64,000 nucleotides of DNA from Mucilaginibacter conchicola (GCF_003432115.1 NZ_QWDC01000002.1:620001-684000), one strand, 5' to 3'; positions 27,050-36,971 are shown, numbered from the stretch's first letter. A program made the numbers and translations. Notes: generated from the sequence alone by a model not told the origin.

Positions 27050-27484
27050 TCAGGTTGATAGTGGGCTTAGGTAAAGTGCGGTAGAGAATACATAGTTTTC
27101 GCCGGTTTGGTGAACCTTGCCTTTTACTACAATTTCTACACGTTTTTTAATTTCGCTTACATTGCGCAGGGGGTAAAACTTGCTTACTTCTTTTATATGC
27201 ACATCCAACTGTACATCATAAATGCGCTGCTCATGCGTGGTGATAGATTTTAATAACGATTGGCGCAATTTCTCCTCCCAGGTACTCTCGCTTACGATAA
27301 GTTCAAAATCAAGTTCCCATATCTCGCAGCCAAAATCGGGCTTATAACGATGTTCGCCAAAACGGGTAAATATCAGCAGCTCCAGGTACTGCGAAATTGA
27401 GGCACCTATGTCATGCGCTTCAAGATCGCGACCCTGCATGAGCCGGTTAAAACGTAAAGGCTTTTTATAGAGAGGTGTAGACAT
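27050..27484 (-). CDS. tssE: Type VI secretion baseplate subunit TssE (gp25-like)
   Basis: TssE is a gp25-like wedge protein that starts sheath assembly. The product contains the gp25/TssE core: SISQYLELLIFTRFGEHRYK, then FGCEIWELDF, and an ERRIYD-like stretch (THEQRIYDVQLD) near the middle. The longest frame begins at a TTG (27550), but the first ATG is at 27484 (MSTPLYKKPLRFNRLM), giving 144 residues, which fits the family. The start is about 219 bases from the divergent tssO start. Confidence 0.88.
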   Translation of the reverse strand: MSTPLYKKPLRFNRLMQGRDLEAHDIGASISQYLELLIFTRFGEHRYKPDFGCEIWELDFELIVSESTWEEKLRQSLLKSITTHEQRIYDVQLDVHIKEVSKFYPLRNVSEIKKRVEIVVKGKVHQTGENYVFSTALYLSPLST

Positions 27485-27702
27485 TAGCCGGTTAAAAAAA
27501 ACAGTTATAAGGTTAATTTTTTCATCTACCGTAAACAATTCTTTTCGCAAATGGTTGTATTTGCGTCGTGTAGGTTGAAAATCTATTTATCAACAAGAAA
27601 ATAAATAGACTGTTTTAAGCATAACAGAGAAAGTTTATTGCTTACCGTGCAGAAGGCTGACAGATAACAAAAATATCCTTAACCATAAATAGAATCACAT
27701 AG

Positions 27703-28221
27703 ATGAAGCCGATCAACAATGGCGAGTTGCGCAGGGCCTATATCAAATTCCTATCCTACTTTGCTTTTCTTTTAGTTTTTAGCGTAGTGGCTGTTTACTT
27801 CTTTTTTATGACAGCTAACCGCGAGGTGCTGATGCTTAATGCAAGGGTAAAGCAATCAAACAAGCTAATGGCGACACGTACTGATATCAACGCCAAGTTT
27901 GACCTTATTATGCTGCGCATGCAACAGCTATCGCAGTATACCAAGATGAACTCGTCTGAACTGAACAACCAAAACCTTATCCTGAATGATATACAAGAAA
28001 ATAACATGAAGATACAGGCCAAGCTGCAGGATAACCACATCCCGCTTAAAAGCTTTGACCTGTACAAGAAGCTAAGCGACAATGTAGCTACTGCCGCAAA
28101 CATTAAAGATTCACTTTTCACTACCCGTTTCCAGATAGAAAGTTTACGCTCGCAGGTAGAGGCATGTAACAGGGCCAACCAATCTGCAGTAAACCGTATC
28201 AGAGGACGCTTTGGACGATAA
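27703..28221 (+). CDS. tssO: Type VI secretion membrane protein TssO
   Basis: TssO is an inner-membrane protein of the Bacteroidota T6SS envelope complex. The 172-residue product has a cytoplasmic start, one hydrophobic segment (about 16-36, FAFLLVFSVVAVYFFFM), and a helical, probably coiled-coil periplasmic part with few aromatic residues. It opens a plus-strand operon of envelope genes (tssO, a small membrane protein, a PKD protein, tssR) and is divergent from tssE. The name rests on position and topology. Confidence 0.8.
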   Translation: MKPINNGELRRAYIKFLSYFAFLLVFSVVAVYFFFMTANREVLMLNARVKQSNKLMATRTDINAKFDLIMLRMQQLSQYTKMNSSELNNQNLILNDIQENNMKIQAKLQDNHIPLKSFDLYKKLSDNVATAANIKDSLFTTRFQIESLRSQVEACNRANQSAVNRIRGRFGR

Positions 28222-28226
28222 CACCT

Positions 28227-28715
28227 ATGATGAAGTTTAGCTTAAAAGAAAAACGCGAAAAGTTTCTGTTCTTTCTGTGCCTTTTTGCGTTCACAGCAGC
28301 TGTATTATGTACAGCTATATTTTATAATTATGGCGATAGCAGCGAGATATCAAAAGCCGATTTTGCCAAACGCTTGCAGGAAGAAGACCGTTTTGAAAGC
28401 GTTTGTGCCGATGCCGAGCCTACTATTGATACCAGCTACGCCCGCATTGTAAAATTTAACCCCAATGTGCAGGCGCTTTTCCTTGAAAATGATATCAAAA
28501 ACTCGATAGCCGCCATCCGCTCGTTCTACAATGCGCGCTCTTATGATAACCGCTACAAGTTTTTTGTTTACGCATCAAAAATACAGGAGAACCTGTTTTA
28601 TGACAAAAGCGAACTGCGTGGCAACTACAACGATATCAACAGGTTAAATAAACTATCAGAAGACTGTAAACTATCAAGCCGGCAGCTGCAGCAAAGCATG
28701 AGCAACCACCGGTAA
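28227..28715 (+). CDS. Small single-pass T6SS envelope protein (TssP/TssQ-like)
   Basis: The 162-residue protein has a basic start, one hydrophobic helix (about 12-33, FLFFLCLFAFTAAVLCTAIF), and a short periplasmic domain with Cys59 and Cys149, which could form a disulfide. A cysteine in the helix does not fit a lipobox, so it is more likely a membrane anchor than a lipoprotein. It follows tssO by five bases. Subtype-iii loci carry tssO, tssP, tssQ and tssR around here; which of the middle two this gene is cannot be decided from sequence alone. Confidence 0.6.
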   Translation: MMKFSLKEKREKFLFFLCLFAFTAAVLCTAIFYNYGDSSEISKADFAKRLQEEDRFESVCADAEPTIDTSYARIVKFNPNVQALFLENDIKNSIAAIRSFYNARSYDNRYKFFVYASKIQENLFYDKSELRGNYNDINRLNKLSEDCKLSSRQLQQSMSNHR

Positions 28716-28754
28716 AAATAAATCCCAATCCTTTAATAATTATCACTAAACACA

Positions 28755-29717
28755 ATGGCAGACGATCAAAACTACGGTAGATCAATCAGCACAAACAGAC
28801 AGGGCTACATCTTTCTATATATTGTAGTAAGCATCCTGCTGCTGGCGGGGTTGATCTTTTTATTCAAAAGTTCGCTTTTTGATAAGCGTACTGTAAACGC
28901 AAAGATCCTTAAGGACGAAATATTGCTCGATGAAGACCTTATCTACTCAGATAACACACAAAGCGCCAACAGCTGGCTGTGGGAGTTTGGCAATGGCGAT
29001 AAATCAACCAAACAAAACGGCACTTACCATTATAGCAAACCCGGCGCTTACATTGTACGCCTTACGGTTGATGGTAAGCTACAGCAACAGTTCCCGGTTG
29101 ATGTGAAAGAAGTTACCGCGGCACCTGTAAACGCCGATACCTTGATCACCGTTAACGGCCCTACCCAAGGTATAGTAAATGAGCAGGTAAGGCTTGAAGC
29201 ACAGGGCACAGCCCGTATCTACGAGTGGTCGTTCGGTGAAACGGGCCGTGTGGATGTAAAAGGCCCTACAGCGCTTTATACTTACCATAACCCCGGCACC
29301 TATTTTGTAAAACTGAATACAGACAAAGGCCACCCGGCGTATCATAAGATATTGGTTACCAATCCCGATTCGGTTTTTAATACCATGGTTACCCCCGGCG
29401 AGGGCGAACAACGCGTTATTGATGATATCCGCGCGCACCTGCAAGCTATAGCCAACGGCGCCGACTTTAATACCCATTACTACTACCTGGTTAACAAATA
29501 TTTTTGTGGTGATGAAAAGGTTACCGTTAACCTCGAATCAAACGCAGATAAGAAACAAACCGACTTTTACTCATACTGTATGCGCCTAACCTTTGGCGGC
29601 GGTATTTATGTTGACGAAGCGCAAATAACGCTGAAACCAAAGTCGACCTGCTCAAGCTTGTTAACGGTTAAGCAGCACTCTGCTACCGCTACACCGGGTA
29701 TTAAACGTTCAAAATAA
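28755..29717 (+). CDS. PKD-domain T6SS envelope protein (TssP-like)
   Basis: The 320-residue protein has one membrane helix near the N-terminus (about 18-37) and two PKD-type repeats in the periplasm. The PKD core appears as WLWEFGNGDKSTKQNG...YSKPGAYIVRLTVDG (near 75-110) and again as YEWSFGETGRVDV...TYHNPGTYFVKL. The C-terminal third has four cysteines (near 257-305). PKD repeats usually bind proteins or glycans. It lies between the small membrane gene and tssR, so it is likely part of the envelope complex. The family name TssP is tentative. Confidence 0.72.
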   Translation: MADDQNYGRSISTNRQGYIFLYIVVSILLLAGLIFLFKSSLFDKRTVNAKILKDEILLDEDLIYSDNTQSANSWLWEFGNGDKSTKQNGTYHYSKPGAYIVRLTVDGKLQQQFPVDVKEVTAAPVNADTLITVNGPTQGIVNEQVRLEAQGTARIYEWSFGETGRVDVKGPTALYTYHNPGTYFVKLNTDKGHPAYHKILVTNPDSVFNTMVTPGEGEQRVIDDIRAHLQAIANGADFNTHYYYLVNKYFCGDEKVTVNLESNADKKQTDFYSYCMRLTFGGGIYVDEAQITLKPKSTCSSLLTVKQHSATATPGIKRSK

Positions 29718-29739
29718 TTAGCCTTTACCAAACACTAAC

Positions 29740-32109
29740 ATGAAAAACATACTTTGCATTTTCTCACTCTTGGTTGCCACTACTGCGGTTAATGCGCAGT
29801 CGCCGGTGTCAATAAGCAGAAAAGTAGCTACCCTTCCGGCTGCGTTTGAGAAACCCAACGATAAAACCAACGTATTTGACGATGGCAAAAGAACTTCATT
29901 GCCATGGATAGTATTCTCTGACCGCGAAGAGAATTTTACCACCACTGCTCCCGGCGGTTCTCTGGTAATGAAAAAGATAAAATTTATGGAGCCTTTTTAT
30001 GTAAGCGAATCGCGCAATGGCTATATAAAACTCATAAAATACCAGGCAGGTATGGTGCAGGGCCGCAAGCTTACCAATAAAAAAGCTGCCCAAAGCTACG
30101 GCTGGATAAGCAAAAATAAGATGCTGCTTTGGCAATCGGCCTACGTAAGTTCGGCAAGTGGCTATCCTGAGAAAGCCATCACCATTGTATCGGGCGCCAA
30201 CGCGCTAAATAATCCGGATGTTTATTATGACCGTACCGACTCGTTATATGTATACAATACTCCTGAATTAGAGCATAAGAAAACAAAGGTTGCATTAAAC
30301 CAGCTGCTATACGTATTCAAAAAATCGGCAGATGGTAAAACTTTACTAATCGGCTCAGACCCTCAACTGGTGGCTGATAGCGCAGCGCATAGCGTATTTG
30401 GCTGGGTACCTGCCGATGCCGTGCACCGCTGGGGAGATAGGCTATACATCGGCTCTGCCAAACCATTTGAGGTAGATGCTGATGATTCTGTGGCAGCAGC
30501 CATCAATCAATCATTGCAGTTTGCGGCACCCACAACTAACGCCAAATTTGTGTTCGATCCATTGATAGATCCTGATCAGCCTGTACTGCGCAGCGTACCG
30601 GTTATACAATACAATACCGGCTCGCCAATGCAACTGGGTATAGCTACAGATGTTTATGATAAATCAAATAATAGCATCATCAACATTAAAGGCGGCCACA
30701 TCAGCTACAAGCAGTATCTGGCTATCCGCAAAAATATCCGCAAAATAAACGTGGTATTTGTGGTTGATGGTGGCTCATCAATGCGTAACTATTACTCGGG
30801 CATCACCAGCTCGGTAAAATCATTCGAGAATGTTTTTGATAATTATAACCGTGGCCGCAAGATCAATTACGGTGTTGCCGTTTACCGCAGCCAAACCAAT
30901 TGTAATACAGGCGGTGTAGAGCGCCAGGATTTTAATACCGATTACCGCAAAGTGATCAACTTTTTAGAAAAGCAATCTGCCGTAACCAATACGTGTACAC
31001 CTGCCGCCAACAGCCAGCCTGTGTTTGATGGTATACGTAGTGCGCTGGGCATGTTTGCCAACCATAAAAATGAGACAAATCTTGTTGTGTTAATAGGCAG
31101 CACAGGTAATGCTAACGCCGACGCCAACGCAGTATCAGATCTCTCAACAGAAATTGCCATGGCTGATGCCCGCATCCTGGCCATCCAGGTTTATGCCGAC
31201 TACAGCTCTATCTATAACGATTTCGTTATCCAATCGCGCAAATTGGTTTCCGAGTCGGCAGCTATACTGGCCGATCGTAAAAAGAGCCGCATGGTGGTGG
31301 GTGAAGGCTTGAGTAATACCCAGCAATTCAACGTATCGTTGTCAGATTCTATCTCATTCTACCTGGATTTCCCGAGGAACAGCCTCATCCAGGGTGCGGT
31401 GATATTCCCGCCGAAAGGAACGGTTAAAACCAACCAGGCTATGGAAGCATCGCTTAAACGCTTTATGGCCGAGACCCAAACTGATATAAAAATGCAAACC
31501 CGCTCACTGGATAGCGTATTCAGGCTAACCGGTCGCGAGCACCGTTACGTAACACCGGTGGTAATGTCGCAGTTCACTTCACCGTCTGAAACTTTAGGTG
31601 ACGATATGCCGCATAATGCTTTCAAATATTTCCTGGCAGCAAATGCGCCGTCAAATATCGTGAGCAACAATCCCGGCAAATTGCAATATCTTATTATCCT
31701 TAACGAGGATGAGTACAAAGAAATGAACGATGTGCTTTCGCTGATGATAGGTGAAAATCTTGAGCCGGATGCCGGTAATTTCCGCAGCAAACTGCGCCGC
31801 AATTATATCGATATCATCAAGAAAAACATGGGCTTAAAAATGAGCAGCGGTGATATTAAAGATATGCTGCTGTCTGATTATATCCGTAAAACCATAGGTC
31901 TTGTACTACCAAGCGCCAAGGCTTTAGGCAAATACAAAGTAGGTAACCTAAGCAGCACCAGCGATATGCCACAGCCACAGTTTGAGGCCTACCTGGCTTA
32001 CCTGATAAAATGCCGCAACACCATAAGGCAGCAGGCACTTTTGCAACAGCGCTTCATATCAAACGGAAAAACATACTACTACGTAACCCAGGCTAACTGG
32101 CAGCAATAA
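29740..32109 (+). CDS. tssR: Type VI secretion protein TssR (periplasmic, vWA domain)
   Basis: TssR is a large periplasmic component of subtype-iii T6SS. The 789-residue product begins with a signal peptide (cleavage near VNAQ, residue 20), has SH3-like repeats in the first 240 residues (FYVSESRNGYIKL, YGWISKNK), and a central vWA-like domain starting INVVFVVDGGSSMRNYY (about 342-358). There, DGGSS stands where a MIDAS DxSxS would be, so metal binding may be altered. The C-terminal part is helical. It follows the PKD gene by 22 bases and precedes tssH. Confidence 0.85.
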   Translation: MKNILCIFSLLVATTAVNAQSPVSISRKVATLPAAFEKPNDKTNVFDDGKRTSLPWIVFSDREENFTTTAPGGSLVMKKIKFMEPFYVSESRNGYIKLIKYQAGMVQGRKLTNKKAAQSYGWISKNKMLLWQSAYVSSASGYPEKAITIVSGANALNNPDVYYDRTDSLYVYNTPELEHKKTKVALNQLLYVFKKSADGKTLLIGSDPQLVADSAAHSVFGWVPADAVHRWGDRLYIGSAKPFEVDADDSVAAAINQSLQFAAPTTNAKFVFDPLIDPDQPVLRSVPVIQYNTGSPMQLGIATDVYDKSNNSIINIKGGHISYKQYLAIRKNIRKINVVFVVDGGSSMRNYYSGITSSVKSFENVFDNYNRGRKINYGVAVYRSQTNCNTGGVERQDFNTDYRKVINFLEKQSAVTNTCTPAANSQPVFDGIRSALGMFANHKNETNLVVLIGSTGNANADANAVSDLSTEIAMADARILAIQVYADYSSIYNDFVIQSRKLVSESAAILADRKKSRMVVGEGLSNTQQFNVSLSDSISFYLDFPRNSLIQGAVIFPPKGTVKTNQAMEASLKRFMAETQTDIKMQTRSLDSVFRLTGREHRYVTPVVMSQFTSPSETLGDDMPHNAFKYFLAANAPSNIVSNNPGKLQYLIILNEDEYKEMNDVLSLMIGENLEPDAGNFRSKLRRNYIDIIKKNMGLKMSSGDIKDMLLSDYIRKTIGLVLPSAKALGKYKVGNLSSTSDMPQPQFEAYLAYLIKCRNTIRQQALLQQRFISNGKTYYYVTQANWQQ

Positions 32110-32121
32110 TAATAGCAGAAC

Positions 32122-34593
32122 ATGAGTGTACTCAATTTAAGCGATTCAGTTAAAACGGCGGTTAGGGTTGCGCAGTCGCTGGCCAAAGAATACCACCATA
32201 AGGAATTTGGCCCGGCTCACCTTTTGAAAGGATTGCTGCACCAGGAAGTAGGTTTAAAGAACTTCCTCAACTCGATAGGTAAAGATGCCGCCTACATTGG
32301 CGATTGGGCCGACGTGCGTATAGAAGATTACCCGCAAGCCATCAACGTACCCGACGAAATGCTGGGCAACGATGCCGTAAAAGCTGTTTTTGAAGAAGCA
32401 GACAACGTGCGCGTAAAGCTTGGTTTAGATTCAGTTACTCCGGTTTGTATCCTGGTTGCATTAGCCAAGCCAAACGTAGGTTTTGATACCGGCCAGCTGA
32501 AGTCTTTCCCCGTAAAAGAGAAAGACATCCTTGATGTTTATATACAGGACGAAGGTGTTCAACAGGCCGTTGCTCCATCCGTTGCCGATGCAGCGGATAC
32601 CAGTAGCGGCAAAAGTGGCAACGCCCTGTTAAAATATACCATTGATCGTACAGACCTGGCCCGACAAGGCAAAATAGACCCCATCATTGGCCGCGATAAA
32701 GAAACGCGCATGATCATGGAGATCCTGAGCCGCCGCACCAAACCAAACGTAATTATTACAGGCGATGCAGGCGTGGGTAAAACCGCTTTAGTTGATGGAT
32801 TTGCTTTGGATATCATTGATAACAAAGTGCCGCAATCGCTGCAGAACGTGAGTTTGTTTGAGCTGGATCTGGGTTCGCTCATTGCCGGTGCATCTTACAA
32901 GGGCGAGATAGAGGACAGGCTAAAGAACATTCTTCGCGAGTTAAAACAGCAGGAAAAAGCCATCCTGTTTATTGATGAGATTCATACGCTGTTGGATAAC
33001 AAGGGCCCAATAGGTGGTGGCGTAGGCAACCTGCTGAAGCCCGAGCTTGCCCGTGGCGAGATCACTGTTATAGGTGCAACCACCATGGATGAGTACCGCA
33101 AGATCATTGAGCCGGAGCAGGCATTTAGTCGCCGGTTTGAGGTACTGCAGGTGGCCGAGCCGGATATTGATACCGCCATAAAAATGCTGGAGAAACTGGT
33201 GCCTTATTACGAGGAACACCACGGCCTTAAAATAGATAACGAAGCAGTTAAAGATTGTGTGCGTTTAGCAAAACGGTACATGAAAGACCGCCGCCTGCCC
33301 GATTCGGCATTTGACCTGATGGACCGTACCATGGCCGCCATAAGGCTCATGAACGATACATCAGACATGACGTTGGATGAGCTAAACGAAAAGTTCACAG
33401 AGCTGAAAACTGCTGAAGATTCAACCGTTGCCGATTACAAGTGGCTGTACAACCTCATGCAGAACAAAACCAGCGCCGTTCTTTTAGGCAAACTGGAAGA
33501 TGAAACACAGGTAAGCGCTTTTGAAACGGCAGATGAATACATTGGCTATTTTGATAAGAACCTGCCACTGCTGGGCGAGTTTGCAAAAGAGAAAACCAGC
33601 ACCGTTGATAAGCAGGATATTGCGGCTATCATCTCCCACAAAACCGGCATCCCGATAGGAAAAATACAGGCGCAGGAAAAGGAACGCTTACTGAACATGG
33701 AAAGCTTCCTGAAGAAACGCGTTGTTGGCCAGGACCAGGCTTTGAAGGCTGTATCTGATGCCATACTGGAATCGCGGAGTGGATTGAACAAGAAGGGGCA
33801 GCCTATTGGTTCATTCTTCCTGCTGGGCCCAACCGGTACCGGTAAAACAGAGCTGGCCAAATCCATAGCCGACTTTTTGTTTAACGATGAAAAGGCGATG
33901 ATTCGCTTTGATATGTCGGAGTTTAAAGAAGAACACTCGGCAGCCCTGCTTTACGGAGCGCCCCCGGGATATGTGGGTTACGAAGAAGGCGGTTTACTGG
34001 TGAACAAAATTCGCCAGCAACCTTATGCGGTGCTATTGTTTGATGAGATAGAGAAAGCCCATCCATCGGTATTTGACATTTTCTTACAGATACTTGATGA
34101 AGGACACATCCATGACCGTTTGGGCAAAGAGGGAGATTTCTCAAATGCTTTGGTACTGTTCACCTCAAACATTGGCAGTGAGTGGGTGGCAGACCAGCTT
34201 ACAAAGGGCATTATGCCAACCTCAACCCAACTGATGGAGATCATGGGTGGCCACTTCCGCCCTGAGTTTTTGGCAAGGCTATCAGAGATAGTTCCGTTTG
34301 CACCGATATCAGAAGATAACGTGGTGCGCATCTTCGAGATCCAGTTGAAGAGCCTTATTGAGTCGCTAGATAAAATGGGTATCAGTTTCGAGATAAGCGA
34401 AGAAGCAAAGAGCATGCTGGCGCTTGGTGGTTTCACGCCTAAATATGGTGCAAGGCAGTTATCGGGGGTTATCCGCAACCGCTTGCGCAGGCCAATATCG
34501 CGATATATTATTTCGGGCGAGTTAAAGAAAGGCCATACTATTAGTATTGGCAAAGAAGCCGAAAGCGATGAACTAACGTGGACAATTAATTAA
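32122..34593 (+). CDS. tssH: T6SS sheath-recycling ATPase TssH (ClpV)
   Basis: TssH disassembles the contracted sheath by ATP-driven unfolding. The 823-residue protein has an N-terminal Clp domain and two AAA modules. The first has Walker A GDAGVGKTALVDG (near 215-227) and Walker B ILFIDEIHTLL. The second has Walker A GPTGTGKTELAKS (near 570-582) and Walker B VLLFDEIEKAH. Between them lies a middle domain with the usual helical spring. It lies between tssR and tssB, which supports ClpV rather than a general ClpB. Confidence 0.93.
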   Translation: MSVLNLSDSVKTAVRVAQSLAKEYHHKEFGPAHLLKGLLHQEVGLKNFLNSIGKDAAYIGDWADVRIEDYPQAINVPDEMLGNDAVKAVFEEADNVRVKLGLDSVTPVCILVALAKPNVGFDTGQLKSFPVKEKDILDVYIQDEGVQQAVAPSVADAADTSSGKSGNALLKYTIDRTDLARQGKIDPIIGRDKETRMIMEILSRRTKPNVIITGDAGVGKTALVDGFALDIIDNKVPQSLQNVSLFELDLGSLIAGASYKGEIEDRLKNILRELKQQEKAILFIDEIHTLLDNKGPIGGGVGNLLKPELARGEITVIGATTMDEYRKIIEPEQAFSRRFEVLQVAEPDIDTAIKMLEKLVPYYEEHHGLKIDNEAVKDCVRLAKRYMKDRRLPDSAFDLMDRTMAAIRLMNDTSDMTLDELNEKFTELKTAEDSTVADYKWLYNLMQNKTSAVLLGKLEDETQVSAFETADEYIGYFDKNLPLLGEFAKEKTSTVDKQDIAAIISHKTGIPIGKIQAQEKERLLNMESFLKKRVVGQDQALKAVSDAILESRSGLNKKGQPIGSFFLLGPTGTGKTELAKSIADFLFNDEKAMIRFDMSEFKEEHSAALLYGAPPGYVGYEEGGLLVNKIRQQPYAVLLFDEIEKAHPSVFDIFLQILDEGHIHDRLGKEGDFSNALVLFTSNIGSEWVADQLTKGIMPTSTQLMEIMGGHFRPEFLARLSEIVPFAPISEDNVVRIFEIQLKSLIESLDKMGISFEISEEAKSMLALGGFTPKYGARQLSGVIRNRLRRPISRYIISGELKKGHTISIGKEAESDELTWTIN

Positions 34594-34688
34594 TTGCTAA
34601 CCAGTTAATGCATTATCGCTACAAAACATTTTAAAACAAATTAAGTTATAGTAAAATATACAAATGTTACACCTCACACCTTTATTAT

Positions 34689-35129
34689 ATGTTTAACTAC
34701 GAAATTGGAGGGAACGAAGTAAAAGTAGATACCTCAGAAGCATTTGGTGAGATAGCTCCCAATAAAACTTTATTTATCCAAAAACTTACAGATAACGAGC
34801 CGCTGCGCCCCGAAAAGGTAGAAGGATTAACCACTGTAGAAGCGGTTTTTGATCATTACAAACCTAATGTTAACCTTAATTTGAACCGCCAGGATGGATC
34901 AACCATCACCGAGAACATCAAATTTGGTACGCTTAGCGATTTTAGTGCAAAACGTATTGTACAGCAAAGCAGTTACCTGCGTAAGCTGAACATTGAGCGC
35001 GAAATGTATATGAACATTATTAAGCAGCTTAAAACCAACAAAACATTAAAAACCACGCTTGATAACGAAGAAACGCGTGCAGCTTTTGTAAGCGCGCTTA
35101 AAAACTTTGTAAAAGAGCTTGAGCAATAA
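34689..35129 (+). CDS. tssB: T6SS sheath small subunit TssB
   Basis: TssB is the smaller protein of the contractile sheath. The 146-residue product begins FNYEIGGNEVKVDTSEAFGE, and contains LNLNRQDGSTITENIKFGTL, a family-like handshake region, with a helical C-terminus (residues 95-146). It precedes tssC by 32 bases, the usual sheath pair. A 95-base gap separates it from tssH. Confidence 0.85.
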   Translation: MFNYEIGGNEVKVDTSEAFGEIAPNKTLFIQKLTDNEPLRPEKVEGLTTVEAVFDHYKPNVNLNLNRQDGSTITENIKFGTLSDFSAKRIVQQSSYLRKLNIEREMYMNIIKQLKTNKTLKTTLDNEETRAAFVSALKNFVKELEQ

Positions 35130-35161
35130 CATCTTTCCCATAACCTTAACGCTACATACCT

Positions 35162-36550
35162 ATGGCAACAACTAACGAGCAGGCCGTAAACAATACATCA
35201 GCAGAACAGGCATTTAAGCCCGCTGAACGCCCGGCCGCCAAAGAGCTATCGCTACAAGATAGCCTTGATAAACTTTCGCGTGTTGGTGGTTTTGATCTTT
35301 TAGAGACAACCATTGATGGACTGCAAAACCTTAACCCCGAGCGCAAAGCACGTAAACAGATATTTTTAACCGATGATGAGAAGAAACAAGAGCGCGAAGA
35401 ACTGAGGCTGAAACTTGGCCAGTGGATAACCGCGCTTGAAGAAGGCTCATCTGTTGGTGAGATGGTTGAAAAAAGCAACGAGAAACTTCAACTTGCTGAA
35501 GAAAACCTCAACAGCAATGTTAAAGAAGCCCTTGAAACTACCAAAGAACTGGAGCAGGCTTATCGCTCAATGCACCTTTTCTACAAAAACACAGAGGCCG
35601 ATAAGCTGCGTAATGTGGTAGTAATGAATGCCAGCCTTGACCAGTTGAAAGAGCTGGATAACCCCCGCTTTATTGAGTACGTGGGTAACGAGCTGAAACA
35701 GAATTACGACAGGTTAGACCTTCGTAAAAACTACTCTATTATGGTTATCCCTGGTTACCTGGGATCGAACAAAGTAGTTGAGCGCTGGTCAAAAATTGCT
35801 TACGATAATAAAGTGATGCTGGTAACCGACTTTGCCGACCTTGACCAGCCGGATGACGTGGTTGACCTGTTCACCGCAGCCAACCTTACCGGTGGCGACG
35901 CCTTTAAATCAAATACCATCATGACCTGTAACTGGGTTGTAGGCCGCGATAAAGTAGCCGAAGTTGGTGAGGAAGATAACCTGTACATACCGGGCTCTGC
36001 TGCATTGGCCGGTAAAATGTACTACACCTTAATGTCGCAGGTTACGGCTGGTAAAAAACATGGTGCCGTAAATGAGGTTGATGGCGTACGTTTTGATTTG
36101 AAGAAAAGCGAGATATCGCACCTGGAAAGAATTGGTTTAGTGCCTATGGTTAATGAGTACGGTAAAGTAATGGCATTTTCTGCCAAAACTTTATTCAACG
36201 GCGATAATATCGGTCTGCAAACCTACTCTGTAGTGCGCGTGTTCGATTATATCACCAAAGTGCTATTCGACTTTTTGAACCGCCGTGCGTTTGAAAACTG
36301 GAACTCAAAAACTGAGCAGGATCTGCGTAGCCAGATAGTAAAATTCCTGGATAACATACAAGGACCAGACAGGCTGATAGAGCGTTTTAAGATCCTGCGT
36401 TTTGAACGCGATGAGGTACAGAAAGACCGCATCCACCTGGATATCAACATCACCCCTTATTTCCCTGCCAAAAGCTTCGTGGTTAAGCTTGATGGCCACA
36501 AAGGCGATGATGGTAATACCAGTTGGGAAACTGATTACAAACAGCAATAA
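35162..36550 (+). CDS. tssC: T6SS sheath large subunit TssC
   Basis: TssC is the larger sheath protein. The 462-residue product carries an N-terminal helical region, then the family-type core with SIMVIPGYLGSNKVVERWSK (near 203-222) and a C-terminal beta-rich end with DRIHLDINITPYFPAKSFVV. Length is normal. It follows tssB and is followed by a strong hairpin, so it ends this transcription unit. Confidence 0.9.
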   Translation: MATTNEQAVNNTSAEQAFKPAERPAAKELSLQDSLDKLSRVGGFDLLETTIDGLQNLNPERKARKQIFLTDDEKKQEREELRLKLGQWITALEEGSSVGEMVEKSNEKLQLAEENLNSNVKEALETTKELEQAYRSMHLFYKNTEADKLRNVVVMNASLDQLKELDNPRFIEYVGNELKQNYDRLDLRKNYSIMVIPGYLGSNKVVERWSKIAYDNKVMLVTDFADLDQPDDVVDLFTAANLTGGDAFKSNTIMTCNWVVGRDKVAEVGEEDNLYIPGSAALAGKMYYTLMSQVTAGKKHGAVNEVDGVRFDLKKSEISHLERIGLVPMVNEYGKVMAFSAKTLFNGDNIGLQTYSVVRVFDYITKVLFDFLNRRAFENWNSKTEQDLRSQIVKFLDNIQGPDRLIERFKILRFERDEVQKDRIHLDINITPYFPAKSFVVKLDGHKGDDGNTSWETDYKQQ

Positions 36551-36567
36551 GCTTATTTATATGCTAA

Positions 36568-36603
36568 TGAAAGCCGGAAGAGATGATCTTCCGGCTTTTC
36601 TTG
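36568..36603 (+). terminator. Terminator after tssC
   Basis: AAAGCCGGAAGA pairs with TCTTCCGGCTTT around a five-base loop, followed by T-rich sequence. It begins about 20 bases after the tssC stop. Confidence 0.85.
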
Positions 36604-36971
36604 GTTTAAAATAGTTGAATGAGGAGCTTTCGCGTTGATTGTTGGAGAGGACACCATCAACAACGTCGCCTTTTCGAGTGTTTACTTACACCAGCGGTGC
36701 AAAAGGTCGGTAGAAAATAATCATTAGAAATACCTGCTTGCCGTAGGTACGCCACTCTGATAGTTTCGTACCTAACAGAGCGATCATAAACGATATCAAT
36801 ATGCTACCGACCTTTAACTCCTACGGAGTTAAAAACACTTCATCATTCACAATTCCACATTCAGTGTTGGATATTACCCCAACTTGTTGATGTCTTCGCC
36901 AACAACATTACATTAACTTTATCTCTGCCTGTCTTTATTGTTAAATTCAATTACTTTTGCTGCTGTTAAAT
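36604..36971. other. Intergenic region with short inverted repeats
   Basis: No gene seen in about 370 bases. Two 11-base arms are inverted copies: AAGGTCGGTAG at 36703-36713 and CTACCGACCTT at 36804-36814. Directly next to the right arm lies a small hairpin TTTAACTCC-TAC-GGAGTTAAA (36813-36833). The region looks like a remnant of a dispersed non-coding element with the oxidoreductase promoter at its right end. Confidence 0.55.
36703..36833. repeat. Inverted-repeat element remnant
   Basis: The 11-base arms at 36703-36713 and 36804-36814 enclose about 90 bases without coding potential. A second palindrome at 36813-36833 overlaps the right arm. Its layout resembles dispersed repeats of Bacteroidota, but no second copy is visible in this window. 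Confidence 0.5.
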
